In this document: in pieces, positions 52,305 to 61,825 of the stretch | Layout: each line of letters starts with the position of its first letter | Numbering within the stretch: position 1 is the first letter of the stretch | Program-made: the position numbers and the translations under genes | DNA from: Agreia sp. VKM Ac-1783 | GTDB lineage: Bacteria; Actinomycetota; Actinomycetes; Actinomycetales; Microbacteriaceae | Direction of reading: 5' to 3' | Assembly: GCF_900177765.1 (NCBI RefSeq) | Contig: NZ_FXWI01000005.1 | Coordinates: 124,001-188,000 of the forward strand | DNA: 64,000 nt | The notes under the pieces: model-generated | What the model was told of the DNA's origin: nothing | What the model saw: only the letters and a program-made list of their open reading frames with translations | Database searches by the model: none

Positions 52305-53288
52305 ATGTTCCGCCTGTCCTATCGCTCTACTCTGCTGAGAGGGAGCGTCGTCGCCGCCGTCGCTCTTGCCACGAGCGTCGCCGCCGTCGCTCCGTCTGCC
52401 TGGGCTTCGGATTCCGGCGACCGCGTGATTGCTTCCGTCGAGCTTCCGCACGTTCTGCCGACACAGACCAGCGCCGAACAAGCCCAGCGCGCTGTCGAGT
52501 ACTGGACGCCGGAGCGGATGATGGCTGCGGAGCGGGAGACGGACTCCGGTGAGAGGACGACCGCGACCGGCAGTGACGAGTTCGTCGACTCGGCCGAAGG
52601 CACCACGACAACCGCGACGCCGGTGTCTGTGGCCCAACAGGTCGCTGCGGTTTCGCATATCGGCCGTGTCTTCTACACACTCAACGGTATCGATCATGCG
52701 TGCAGCGCCAATGTGGTGCAGTCGGCGAACCGCTCCACCGTCGCGACCGCGGGCCACTGCATGACCGGCGACGGCGGATTCTCCGCGAACTCCGTGTTCG
52801 TGCCCGCCTATGAGAATGGCGATGCTCCTTACGGAAGGTGGCCGGTCGTTGCCGGCGAAATCGCGGGAGGCTTCACGGAGAACAACGCCGATCAAGCCGA
52901 CGACACCGGATTCCTCGTGGTTGCGCACGACGACGACGCCGATATCACCAGCGTGGTCGGTGCCTCGCCTGTTGTCTTCAATCAGTCGCAAGCTCAGGAA
53001 GGCAGCGTCTTCGGGTACCCGGCCGCGGGTCGCTTCGACGGCGAGACGCTCCAGGCCTGCAGTGGTCAGTTCGCGGCCTATGCCGGCCCGCAACAGATCG
53101 ACTTGCCCTGTGACATGAACGAGGGCGTGTCGGGTGGGCCGATGTTCGAGGGCGACAGCCCTGAGGGTGCGCAGTTCGCCAACGAAGATGCTCGGTACAA
53201 CGACTACTCCCACATAATCGGTCCCATCTGGCAGGACAACGAGAAGTCGGCCTACGATCTGGCCGCCGCGATGAATCCAGGCGAATAA
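52305..53288 (+). CDS. Secreted trypsin-like serine protease
   Basis: A 327-residue exported protein: signal peptide with cleavage near SAWA-SD (about residue 35), a propeptide-like region, then a chymotrypsin-fold domain. The triad is visible: His in ATAGHCM (about 151), Asp in QADDTGF (about 199), Ser in GVSGGPM (about 275). Two Cys pairs (DHAC with GHC; LQAC with LPC) probably form disulfides. The substrate is unknown. Single gene. Confidence 0.88.
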   Translation: MFRLSYRSTLLRGSVVAAVALATSVAAVAPSAWASDSGDRVIASVELPHVLPTQTSAEQAQRAVEYWTPERMMAAERETDSGERTTATGSDEFVDSAEGTTTTATPVSVAQQVAAVSHIGRVFYTLNGIDHACSANVVQSANRSTVATAGHCMTGDGGFSANSVFVPAYENGDAPYGRWPVVAGEIAGGFTENNADQADDTGFLVVAHDDDADITSVVGASPVVFNQSQAQEGSVFGYPAAGRFDGETLQACSGQFAAYAGPQQIDLPCDMNEGVSGGPMFEGDSPEGAQFANEDARYNDYSHIIGPIWQDNEKSAYDLAAAMNPGE

Positions 53289-53304
53289 CCAACCGCGCGT
53301 TCGT

Positions 53305-53970
53305 TCAGCCGACGTGGGTGTGCTGGTCGCCGTCGAGCAGCATGCCGACCGAGGTCGCGCAGGTGTCGCCGCGCCAGGCTTCGATGCCCTCGCGAATGGC
53401 GAAGCCCGCGATCACAAGTCCTGCCACCGCGTCTGCCCACCACCAACCGAAGAGACTGTTCAGCACGAGGCCCACGAGCACGGCTGCAGACAGGTCGGTG
53501 CAGATCAGTGTCTGCTTCGAGTCTGCGACCGCCGTCGCCGACCCCAGCTCGCGACCGGCGCGCCGTTCTGCCAGCGACAGGAATGGCATGATGACCACGC
53601 TCAGGGCCGTGATCACGATGCCGATTGGGGAGTGCCGCACCTCCTCGCCGCCGACGAGTGCCGCGACCGACGACACCATCACGTATGCGGCAAGGGCGAA
53701 GAAGGCCACTGCGATCACCCGCAGTGTGCCCTTCTCCCAGTGCTCGGGATCGCGTCGTGTGAACTGCCACGCGACGGCCGCCGCCGACAGAACCTCGATA
53801 ACAGAGTCGAGCCCGAAACCGATAAGCGCCGCCGACGACGCGAGGGAGCCGGCCGTGATGGCCACGATCGCCTCGACCACGTTGTACGCGATCGTCGCGC
53901 CGACGATCAGCCGGATGCGGCGCTGAAGAAGCCGGCGTCTCTCGGGGGCCGCGGCGGGCGCGATCGTCAT
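53305..53970 (-). CDS. CDF (cation diffusion facilitator) exporter
   Basis: From ATG 53970 the 221-residue protein has five to six helices and the conserved GFGLDSVIEVLSAAAV (metal-binding Asp in helix 2) and ICTDLSAAVLVGL stretches. It lacks a long C-terminal domain. It lies directly after the CmtR-like regulator with an ATGA overlap, so it is likely a heavy-metal (Cd, Pb, Zn) exporter. Confidence 0.88.
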   Translation of the reverse strand: MTIAPAAAPERRRLLQRRIRLIVGATIAYNVVEAIVAITAGSLASSAALIGFGLDSVIEVLSAAAVAWQFTRRDPEHWEKGTLRVIAVAFFALAAYVMVSSVAALVGGEEVRHSPIGIVITALSVVIMPFLSLAERRAGRELGSATAVADSKQTLICTDLSAAVLVGLVLNSLFGWWWADAVAGLVIAGFAIREGIEAWRGDTCATSVGMLLDGDQHTHVG

Positions 53971-54305
53971 GCGCACACGCATCCGGGGCCGTCGCAGCAG
54001 TCGGGCTCGACGAACAGAACGACCCTCAGCAGTTCGTCGAGGGCGGGCGCAAGGTGCTCGTCGGCCAGCCGGTAGGCGGTGCGTCGGCCCTCGGACAGTG
54101 CTTCGACCAGGCCGCATCCGCGCAGGCACGCGAGCTGGTTCGACATGACCTGGCGTGAGACGGCGAGGCGATCGGCCAAATCAGACGGGTAGGCCGGCGC
54201 CTCCCGCAGGGCCAGCAGGATGCCGGCGCGGGTCGGATCGCCGAGGGCATGACCCAGCCGAGAGAGTGCTGCGGTGTGCGAGAGCGTTGCAGTGGCCGTG
54301 GACAT
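53967..54305 (-). CDS. cmtR: CmtR-like ArsR metal sensor
   Basis: A 112-residue ArsR-family repressor. The recognition helix is VSRQVMSNQLACLRGCG (about 50-66); the two cysteines in LACLRGCG match the alpha4 Cys pair of mycobacterial CmtR, and the C-terminal tail DCCDGPGCVCA supplies more thiolates. CmtR binds Cd and Pb through such cysteines. It is coupled to the CDF exporter. A very long minus-strand frame in this register (to 55892) is only antisense to the neighbours. Confidence 0.88.
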   Translation of the reverse strand: MSTATATLSHTAALSRLGHALGDPTRAGILLALREAPAYPSDLADRLAVSRQVMSNQLACLRGCGLVEALSEGRRTAYRLADEHLAPALDELLRVVLFVEPDCCDGPGCVCA

Positions 54306-54309
54306 TTCT

Positions 54310-54337
54310 CGATAGTACAGCGAATCGTGAACTATCG
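54310..54337. promoter_or_regulatory. Probable CmtR-like operator
   Basis: CGATAGT-14-ACTATCG (54310-54316 with 54331-54337) is a perfect 7-base inverted repeat, 5 bases before the regulator start. It fits autorepression of the regulator-exporter pair. Confidence 0.6.
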
Positions 54338-54355
54338 GGTGTGCCGTCCGACGGC

Positions 54356-55357
<1,002 letters not shown>

Positions 55358-55479
55358 TCACTGAGCTGTGCGACCATTCTGTCTCGCCGGGGCATCCGCT
55401 GGTCGCATATCGACCTAACTCGGCGCCGTTGGGTCGATTCGTGACAGACGGATGCGCTCTCGATAGCGGATGTCGCCGC

Positions 55480-56286
55480 TCAGATCGTGATCGACACCTC
55501 GACCGCGTGGTCCGCCTCGGTCTCGCCGAGGGAGACCTGGCGCACCTCACGCCCGGTGAAGGTGATGCCGCGCTCGGCCAGCCCGTCGAAGAGGGCCACG
55601 ATCGCGGGATGGGTCGCTCCGTCGGCGAGGGTCTCTCCACGGGTAGGTCGCCACAGAGCCGTGAGCTCGGTGCGCTCGGGCAGCACGCCGACGGATGCCT
55701 GTGGCCCCACGGTCTGCACGTCGAGTTCCGTCGCGGTCGGCCAGCAGAGAACCAGCTCGACGGCATCCTGATCACGACCCCGGAGGGCCGTCCAGGGCTG
55801 GCCGTCAGGGGAGACACCGGCGTTCTGCAGAATGCCGAACAACTCGCCGAATGCGGCGTTGGCGTCGTCATTGCTCTGATCGACGTCGTCATCCAGCCCG
55901 ACCTCGAGCACCCGAGCGATATAGGGCCGCTCGGGCATCCGTCGTTCGCTCACCACGACAGGAACGGCGAGCCCGCGCAGTTCGGCCTCTGCCGCGTCGA
56001 ATGCGCGATCCTCTGCCGCACGGTCGGCCAGAATCTGTCGCCGCTGCGCGTCGAGCGCATCGAGGGCGGCATCGGATGCGATCGCCTGGGTGACCGCGGG
56101 AAGCGGTACGCCCGCCTCGCGCAGCGCCCGAACAACGACGCCCGCGCGAACCTGGCCCTCGTCGTACTCTCGATACCCCGAGAGCTCGTCGACATCCGCC
56201 GGAGGCAAGACGCCCCTGTCGTCGTAGTGCCGCAGCGCCTTCACGCTCAAACCTGTTATGCCGGAGAACTCGCCGATCTTCATCAT
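55480..56286 (-). CDS. MerR regulator with effector-binding domain
   Basis: A 268-residue regulator: MerR HTH MKIGEFSGITGLSVKALRHY (residues 2-21), dimer helix (about 75-105), and a GyrI-like effector-binding C-terminal domain (about 110-268). Two ATGs in a row begin the gene. The promoter upstream has the MerR spacing and lies so close that the message would begin near the ATG. It likely regulates itself; its target is uncertain. Confidence 0.9.
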   Translation of the reverse strand: MMKIGEFSGITGLSVKALRHYDDRGVLPPADVDELSGYREYDEGQVRAGVVVRALREAGVPLPAVTQAIASDAALDALDAQRRQILADRAAEDRAFDAAEAELRGLAVPVVVSERRMPERPYIARVLEVGLDDDVDQSNDDANAAFGELFGILQNAGVSPDGQPWTALRGRDQDAVELVLCWPTATELDVQTVGPQASVGVLPERTELTALWRPTRGETLADGATHPAIVALFDGLAERGITFTGREVRQVSLGETEADHAVEVSITI

Positions 56287-56292
56287 GAGTCC

Positions 56293-56323
56293 AGCATCGC
56301 GGCTCCCCCAAGGGGAGGGTCAA
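56293..56323 (-). promoter_or_regulatory. MerR-type promoter, 19-bp spacer
   Basis: On the minus strand TTGACC (56318-56323) and GATGCT (56293-56298) are 19 bases apart with the palindrome CTCCCC-TTG-GGGGAG between them. The -10 box is 6 bases before the double ATG, indicating a leaderless start. Confidence 0.65.
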
Positions 56324-56342
56324 ATCGAAGGACAGAAATGGC

Positions 56343-57068
56343 TCAGTTGGCGCCTAGGAGGCGGGTGACCTTCTCGTAGAACTCGGCGGGATCACCCGCA
56401 AGCGACGCTTTGACCATCTGGGTCCAGTCGTCGACGATCACCTCGATCTTTCCGGCCGTCACACCATCGAGCGAGAGGCGGGCGACGTCCCGCGGGTCGG
56501 TCTTCGGGCCGTCGTACGATGCCATGAGGTCGGTATCCGCTGCGCCGAGCAGAACGCCCTGCACAAGCGTTCCCTGGGCGGCGAGTTCGAGCCGAACACC
56601 ATTGGTCATGTTCCACTCGGCCGCTTTCGCTGCGGCGTAACCTCCTGCGCCCGGGCCGGAGAACCATGACAGGGCCGAGAGCACGTTCACGATGGCTCCT
56701 CCGCCATGGGCTGCCAAGACCGGTGCGAACTCCCGGATCACATCGAGCGTTCCCCAGAAGTGTGTGTCGAGCTCGCGTCGGATCTCGCTCAGTTCGCCCG
56801 TGACAAGCCGTGCTCCGGTCGAGATGCCGGCGTTGTTCACCAGCACGGTCACGTCGTTCGCGACTGCTGCGGCGGCGGCGACGGACTCGTGATCCAGCAG
56901 GTCGAGCCGCAGGGGAACGACGCGGGCGTCGTCGAACTCCAGTGTTTCGGGGCGTCGCGCCGTGGCGTAGACCTTGGATGCGCCGCGTTCGAGCAACTCG
57001 AGAACGAACTGTCGGCCGATGCCGCGGTTGGCTCCGGTGACGAGGGCGACCTGATCTGTGATCTTCAT
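56343..57068 (-). CDS. SDR family oxidoreductase
   Basis: From ATG 57068 the 241-residue classical SDR has VTGANRGIGRQF (residues 9-20), VLVNNAGIS (about 73-81), the catalytic Ser in NVLSALSWF (about 129) and the YxxxK in GYAAAKAAEW (about 147). The cofactor is probably NADP(H). It is divergent from a small MerR gene with an operator between them. Confidence 0.9.
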   Translation of the reverse strand: MKITDQVALVTGANRGIGRQFVLELLERGASKVYATARRPETLEFDDARVVPLRLDLLDHESVAAAAAVANDVTVLVNNAGISTGARLVTGELSEIRRELDTHFWGTLDVIREFAPVLAAHGGGAIVNVLSALSWFSGPGAGGYAAAKAAEWNMTNGVRLELAAQGTLVQGVLLGAADTDLMASYDGPKTDPRDVARLSLDGVTAGKIEVIVDDWTQMVKASLAGDPAEFYEKVTRLLGAN

Positions 57069-57143
57069 GGTGTGTTGGTGCTTTCTGGGTAGAGCGTCGA
57101 TGCTGCGGAGCGGATGCTCGACAGCCATCGACTACGCTAAATG

Positions 57144-57165
57144 TTGACGTTGACGTCAAGGTCAA
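57144..57165. promoter_or_regulatory. Divergent MerR operator
   Basis: TTGAC ... TGACGTCA ... GTCAA, a near-perfect 22-base palindrome (57144-57165), lies between the SDR and MerR starts. TTGACC on the minus strand (57160-57165) could be the -35 of the SDR promoter with the long MerR spacer. Confidence 0.6.
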
Positions 57166-57212
57166 ATGCAACCGGCACATTCCCGGAACTATTTTTGAAA
57201 TGAAGGACACTC

Positions 57213-57581
57213 ATGCGAATAGGAGAGGTCGCCCGCCAAGCCGGTGTCAGCACACGAGCGCTTCGCTATTACGAAGAGCAGGGCTTGCTCGGGTCTGAAC
57301 GCACCCCCACCGGTCAACGCAGCTACGCCGAATCGGCGGTCGAACGAGTGCAGCTGATCCAGCAGTTCTTCACTGCTGGCCTGCCCAGCCGAACGATCCA
57401 TCAGTTGCTGCCCTGCGTCGACAGCGGGCACGCTACGGCCGAGGTCTTCGAGGTGCTCGAGACGGAGCGACAGCGAATCACTGCCGCGATGGCCGATCTG
57501 GCTGCCGCCCGCGATGCGCTCGACCGCATGATCGACATGGCCCACAACCCGACCCCAGAACACTGCCCCGCTCTGCGGTAA
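57213..57581 (+). CDS. Small MerR family regulator
   Basis: A 122-residue SoxR/MerR-like regulator: HTH MRIGEVARQAGVSTRALRYY (1-20), wing, dimer helix, and a short tail with DMAHNP; Cys at residues near 69 and 119 do not form an SoxR cluster motif. Divergent from the SDR gene, which is its probable target, as in the SoxR-like/SDR pairs of Actinobacteria. Confidence 0.9.
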   Translation: MRIGEVARQAGVSTRALRYYEEQGLLGSERTPTGQRSYAESAVERVQLIQQFFTAGLPSRTIHQLLPCVDSGHATAEVFEVLETERQRITAAMADLAAARDALDRMIDMAHNPTPEHCPALR

Positions 57582-57670
57582 CGCCTCGTCGCTCACGCTG
57601 CGCGATACTCTGGACACCATTCCCCGCTGAACGCTGAGCGGTCTGACGCCCCCACCCCAAGGAGACGCCC

Positions 57671-58564
57671 ATGTCGGTCGGCCTGCTCGCCGTCGTCGAT
57701 GACATTCTGACCGCCGCCCTCAAAGCGAGCGCCAAGACAGCCGGAGTCGTGATCGATGACGCGGCCGTCACGCCGCAGTACGTTCAGGGTCTGACGCCCG
57801 CTCGTGAACTGCCGGTCGTGTGGAAGATCGCGCTCGGAAGCCTGGTCAACAAGTTCGTCATCATCATTCCGATCGCGTTGCTGCTCTCGGCGTTCGCGCC
57901 CTGGGTGCTGCCGTTCCTGCTCATCATCGGAGGCACATACCTGTGCTTCGAGGGGGCTGAGAAGGTGACCGAGTGGTTCGGTGTGCATCACGAGGCTGCC
58001 GATGAAGAGCAGAAAACCGAGAAGAAGCTCGTCTTCGGCGCCATTCGCACCGACCTCATTCTGAGCACCGAGATCATGCTCATCGCGCTCGACAGCCTCG
58101 ACCCCGACTTCGGCATCTGGCTCACGCTCGGCGCGCTCATCGTCATCGGCCTCGGCATGACTCTGCTGGTCTACGGCGCCGTGGCGCTGCTGGTGAAGAT
58201 CGACGACATCGGGCTGCGTTTTATGAAGAGTGAGTCTCGTGGCGTGCGCCGCTTCGGTGCCCGCGTCGTGGCCGCGATGCCCGCCGTCTTCCGCGTCATC
58301 AGCATCGTGGGCACCGTCGCCATGCTCTGGGTCGGTGGCCACCTGGTGATCACGAATCTGGCTGAGACGTTCTGGCACGGTCCGTACGACCTGCTTCACG
58401 TGATCACGCACGCCGTCGAGGCCGCCGGCCCCGTCATCGTCTGGCTCGCCGACACCGCGGTGTCGTTCGTGTTCGGACTGGTGCTCGGCATGGTCATCGT
58501 CGTGATCCTTACCGGCATCTCGCGCCTGCGAAACCGCAACCAGCCGGCATCCGTCGCACACTGA
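57671..58564 (+). CDS. DUF808 membrane protein
   Basis: A 297-residue inner-membrane protein of the DUF808/YedI family. Landmarks are the start MSVGLLAVVDDILTAALKAS, DDAAVTPQYVQGLTPARELP (about 41-60), VNKFVIIIPIALLLS, and FEGAEKVTEW. Seven or so helices. The family function is unknown. Confidence 0.9.
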   Translation: MSVGLLAVVDDILTAALKASAKTAGVVIDDAAVTPQYVQGLTPARELPVVWKIALGSLVNKFVIIIPIALLLSAFAPWVLPFLLIIGGTYLCFEGAEKVTEWFGVHHEAADEEQKTEKKLVFGAIRTDLILSTEIMLIALDSLDPDFGIWLTLGALIVIGLGMTLLVYGAVALLVKIDDIGLRFMKSESRGVRRFGARVVAAMPAVFRVISIVGTVAMLWVGGHLVITNLAETFWHGPYDLLHVITHAVEAAGPVIVWLADTAVSFVFGLVLGMVIVVILTGISRLRNRNQPASVAH

Positions 58565-58599
58565 TCGGCCGACTCATCCGGCCGCGAGGCGATCGAGTC

Positions 58600-58903
58600 T
58601 TCAGCCCTGCCAGAGCGCGAGCTTCGGCGGGTTCATCGAGATCCAGACGTCGGCGACCAGAAGCTCGTCGAGTTGGCCGAATCGGATGCGCGGGGCCGGG
58701 CGCGCGATCTCGCCGGCCCCCGAGAAGAGCGGCTCATCGACCTCGTGCGATCGTATGCCTCGGTCGAGGGGCTGCGGGCGCCGATCATCTCGATCCCGCT
58801 ACCGGGCGGGATGGGCGCCGCCATGCGCAGCGGGGCACTGCTTCCAGGCCCGGATGCGCAGCTCGGCACGCTCACGTTCTCGGAGTGGATGCGCTCTCGA
58901 TAG
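58600..58903 (+). pseudogene. Truncated SDR/NmrA-like gene (C-terminal relic)
   Basis: The frame ending at 58903 encodes a tail typical of atypical SDR (NAD-epimerase/NmrA) proteins: ARDLAGPREERLIDLVR, then ISIPLPGGMGAAMRSGALLP and TLTFSEWMRSR. The Rossmann half is absent: upstream bases belong to no matching frame. It follows the DUF808 stop by about 40 bases. A deletion remnant. Confidence 0.7.
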
Positions 58904-59047
58904 CAGGGTTCGAGGCAGGCGAAGCGGGTCGTCTGCCCCATCCGCGCGAGAAATGGTAGCCCCTTCATTTGCTTGAGTCGGATTCACATTGCGCAGTACG
59001 GTGGCCGCAGAATGCGGCGCCCCAGACCCCGGTGCCGAGGAGTGATC

Positions 59048-59239
59048 ATGGGAAAACTGATCTATGGTGATGCAGAAATCGAGATCGAGTTCGACGATCG
59101 CGCGTTGACGCACGTTCAACTCGTTTTGGGCTCCAAGCTTCGGCGCGGAGAGAGTTTCTTCTTCTCGTGGAAAGACGCCGTCGCCGCCGCTCGGGCCTAC
59201 TGCGCCGACCGAGAGGGGGCGGATGCGGCGATCGACTGA
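59048..59239 (+). CDS. DUF7882-type small protein
   Basis: A 63-residue protein: MGKLIYGDAEIEIEFDDRAL, then LVLGSKLRRGESFFFSWKDA. This is a small family widespread in Microbacteriaceae, sometimes mislabelled 'ATP-dependent DNA ligase'. Members are usually near 100 residues, so this one is a short version. ATG 59048 is chosen because the family begins with MGKLIYG. Function unknown. Confidence 0.8.
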   Translation: MGKLIYGDAEIEIEFDDRALTHVQLVLGSKLRRGESFFFSWKDAVAAARAYCADREGADAAID

Positions 59240-59280
59240 CGCGGTCGAGCTGATCTGCCGCTGGCCTCCGATCGAGGTGA

Positions 59281-59306
59281 CAGTTCGGTTCACTCGAACT
59301 GGCAAC
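59281..59306. repeat. Hairpin repeat related to 42381
   Basis: CAGTTCG-7-CGAACTG followed by GCAAC. It matches the inner hairpin of 42381-42442, apart from the loop. It lies between the DUF7882-type gene and the CPBP protease. Confidence 0.7.
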
Positions 59307-59389
59307 ACGGCGGCTCGAGCTCGCGCAAAGTGGAAACACGAGGCCGCTCGCAGTTGCGTGGTTGTCGGCACGTGTCCAGGGTTAAGGGT

Positions 59390-60280
59390 GTGACCATCAC
59401 TACGCCTACGCTCCCGCGCGCGACCTCGCCCTCGATGAAGCCGACCTCGCTCGGCCGGGTGGTGCTCATCGCCTGCGCGGTGATCGCCGCAGCGTCGCTC
59501 GCGACCGTCATGATCGCTCTGCCGGGAGGGGCGCCGACATCGCCCGATCCCGGTGCACCGGTCGTGCCCTGGTGGGTCGTCCTTCTGCCCGCGGTCGTCG
59601 GAATCGCGCTTGTGACCGTGCTGCCGCTGCGGGCTCCTGCTCAACCCGCCGTCGTCGAGAACAGGTCCCGTCACGCCGCAGCGACATGGAGTCTGCTGGC
59701 GCTCGCCATCGCATTCCCGCTCGTTTCCGGGGTGTTCGATCTGGGCGGGGGAGAAGGCTACGTGCTCGCGAAGCTGGTTCTTCTCATAGCGATTCCCGCC
59801 GTGATCGTCGGTGTTCTGCGCGGTATGCGTCTGGAGAGAGTTCGAGGCTCGTGGCGCTGGTGGGCGGCGGCCGTTGTGGTGGCGGTATGGGCGCTACTCT
59901 CGCAGGTTGCGCCCTGGAACCCTCGGCCAGATTTGTCGGGCATCGACCCTGTCGTTCTCGTCGTGACAGCAACGGCGACGGCGATCACAGCGGGGGTGGG
60001 CGAAGAACTCTTCTACCGCCGGTGGCTACAGACCCGCCTCGAGGCTTCACTGGGTGTCTGGCCTGGCATCGCGCTCGCATCGTTCGGGTTCGCCCTGATG
60101 CACCTGGGCTCTCACTCGACGGGCGCGCCTGTTCTCGACGTCGCGCGCGTCGTCGTCGCGCAGGGGTCGTTCGGACTCTTCCTGGGAGTGCTCTGGTGGA
60201 AGTATCGCAACCTGACGGCGATCGTCGCCGCCCACGTGATCATGAACGGGTGGCCCGTCGCGGCTGAGCTAGTGAGTTAA
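59390..60280 (+). CDS. CPBP family intramembrane metalloprotease
   Basis: A 296-residue protein from GTG 59390 with about eight helices. The CPBP (CAAX protease/Abi) motifs are GVGEELFYRRWLQ (EExxR), GFALMHLGSH (FxxxH) and a final HVIMNGW. The family cleaves or processes within the membrane; some members are bacteriocin self-immunity proteins. Substrate unknown. Single gene. Confidence 0.88.
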   Translation: MTITTPTLPRATSPSMKPTSLGRVVLIACAVIAAASLATVMIALPGGAPTSPDPGAPVVPWWVVLLPAVVGIALVTVLPLRAPAQPAVVENRSRHAAATWSLLALAIAFPLVSGVFDLGGGEGYVLAKLVLLIAIPAVIVGVLRGMRLERVRGSWRWWAAAVVVAVWALLSQVAPWNPRPDLSGIDPVVLVVTATATAITAGVGEELFYRRWLQTRLEASLGVWPGIALASFGFALMHLGSHSTGAPVLDVARVVVAQGSFGLFLGVLWWKYRNLTAIVAAHVIMNGWPVAAELVS

Positions 60281-60304
60281 CGGTCCTGCAGAAAAAACGG
60301 TGGC

Positions 60305-60658
60305 TCAGGCCGGCTGCCACAACTCGATGCGGTTTCCCTCTGGATCGGTGACCCAGCCGAACCTGCCGACTCCATCCATGTTCTCTACGCGGGAGTCGAC
60401 GTCGGCGCCGCGGGAGCGAAGCTGTTCGAGCATCGCGTCGAGGTTTGGCACCCGAAAGTTCAGCATCACCTGCTGCTTCGCCGATCCGAAATAGTCGCTG
60501 CCTCTCTCGAACGCTGCGAAGACCGTCGGCCCGGACTCCTGCTGCCACGGAGCGGTCGGGTCGACACCCACGCCGAGATTGTCGCGGTACCAGGCCGTGA
60601 GTGCGTCGGGATCAACGGAACGAATAAAGACGCCGCCGATGCCGAGAACATTTTCCAT
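60305..60658 (-). CDS. VOC family (glyoxalase-like) protein
   Basis: A 117-residue vicinal-oxygen-chelate protein: FIRSVDPDALTAWYRDNLGV (about 11-30), and TDPEGNRIELWQP at the end with the metal-ligand Glu. Two beta-alpha-beta-beta-beta units. Probably acts on or binds a small hydrophobic metabolite. Convergent with the CPBP gene. Confidence 0.88.
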   Translation of the reverse strand: MENVLGIGGVFIRSVDPDALTAWYRDNLGVGVDPTAPWQQESGPTVFAAFERGSDYFGSAKQQVMLNFRVPNLDAMLEQLRSRGADVDSRVENMDGVGRFGWVTDPEGNRIELWQPA

Positions 60659-60782
60659 GCCGCCATACTGCCGCGGGCGGCGACGCTCGTCCAGCGCCAA
60701 TTCGGGGCTCGGAGGTCCATAGACTCTTGCGTTATCGGCAAGAGTCCATGCCATCAAGCCAACACGCGCTTAGCGTTGAACC

Positions 60783-61823
60783 ATGTCCTCAACACACTTC
60801 CCCCCACTAGCCCCGACCCTCGACGACCACGCCGATGTGGTCGTCGTCGGGGGCGGCGCTGCCGGTCTCGCCGCGTCGATCGCCCTCGCTCGCTCCCGCC
60901 GCTCCGTGATCGTCGTCGACGCGGGGCAGCCGCGCAACGCTCCCGCGGCGGGGGCGCACAACGTGCTCGGCCACGAGGGCATCCCTCCGCTCGAGCTGCT
61001 CGCGAGCGGCCGAGCCGAAGCCGAAGCGTACGGCGTTCGCATCCTGAACGGCCTCGTGACCGGCGCATCCGGTGTCGCTGACGCCTTCACGCTCGAGATC
61101 GACGGCGGCGCGACCTGCGTCACGGCTCGTCGCGTCATTCTCGCAACGGGGTTGGTCGACGATCTGCCCGACATTCCCGGAGTCGGAGAGGCATGGGGGC
61201 ACAGCGTTCTGCACTGTCCGTTCTGCCACGGTTGGGAGGTGCGCGACCAGCGCATCGCCGTGATCGGGCGGAGCGAGAATGCCATGCATCAGGTGCTGCT
61301 GTTCAGCCAGCTCAGCGACGACGTCGCGCTGTTTCTGCACGACGCGCCCGAGCCCAGCGACGAGCAGTGGGAGCAGCTCGCCGCGCTCGGCGTACGGGTC
61401 GTGACCCCGCGGGTAAAGCGGCTCGTCGTCGATGGCGCCCAAGTGCGCGCGGTCGAGGTGGATGGCGGTCGGTCGTTCGAGATGGATGCCGTCGTCGTCG
61501 CGCCCGTGTTTCTCGCGCGCACGGAGCTCTTCGAGGCACTCGGAGGGGAGCGCACGATCACCTCGTTCGGCGAGCACGTCGAAGGCGACCCCCGGGGAGT
61601 GACCGCCGTGCCGGGCGCTTTCGTCGCCGGCAACACGGGACAGCCCATGGCGATGGTCGCCGCCGCGGCAGCATCGGGGGTCATGGCCGGGGCCGCCGCG
61701 CACGGAGACCTCGCGGCCGCAGACCTGGCGCGAGCCGTGGCACGGCGGGCGCGGCCGTTCTCATCAGCGATGGAGCAGAGAGCCACCGAGGCGGTTCTCG
61801 GCGATCGGCGACACGGGATCTGA
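60783..61823 (+). CDS. Thioredoxin-reductase-like FAD oxidoreductase
   Basis: A 346-residue enzyme: FAD-binding VVVVGGGAAGLAASIALAR (residues 19-37), NAD(P)-binding IAVIGRSENAMHQ (about 159), and the redox-active CPFCHGWE (about 145; the family's CxxC variant), then GNTGQPMAMVAAAA. Belongs to the FAD-dependent TrxR-like oxidoreductases beyond classical TrxB; no thioredoxin is nearby. Start ATG 60783. Confidence 0.88.
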   Translation: MSSTHFPPLAPTLDDHADVVVVGGGAAGLAASIALARSRRSVIVVDAGQPRNAPAAGAHNVLGHEGIPPLELLASGRAEAEAYGVRILNGLVTGASGVADAFTLEIDGGATCVTARRVILATGLVDDLPDIPGVGEAWGHSVLHCPFCHGWEVRDQRIAVIGRSENAMHQVLLFSQLSDDVALFLHDAPEPSDEQWEQLAALGVRVVTPRVKRLVVDGAQVRAVEVDGGRSFEMDAVVVAPVFLARTELFEALGGERTITSFGEHVEGDPRGVTAVPGAFVAGNTGQPMAMVAAAAASGVMAGAAAHGDLAAADLARAVARRARPFSSAMEQRATEAVLGDRRHGI

Positions 61824-61825
61824 GG

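Noticed and set aside
57144-57165. TGACGTCA core as a phage attachment site
   Set aside because: It lies in a divergent MerR promoter and is better explained as the operator.
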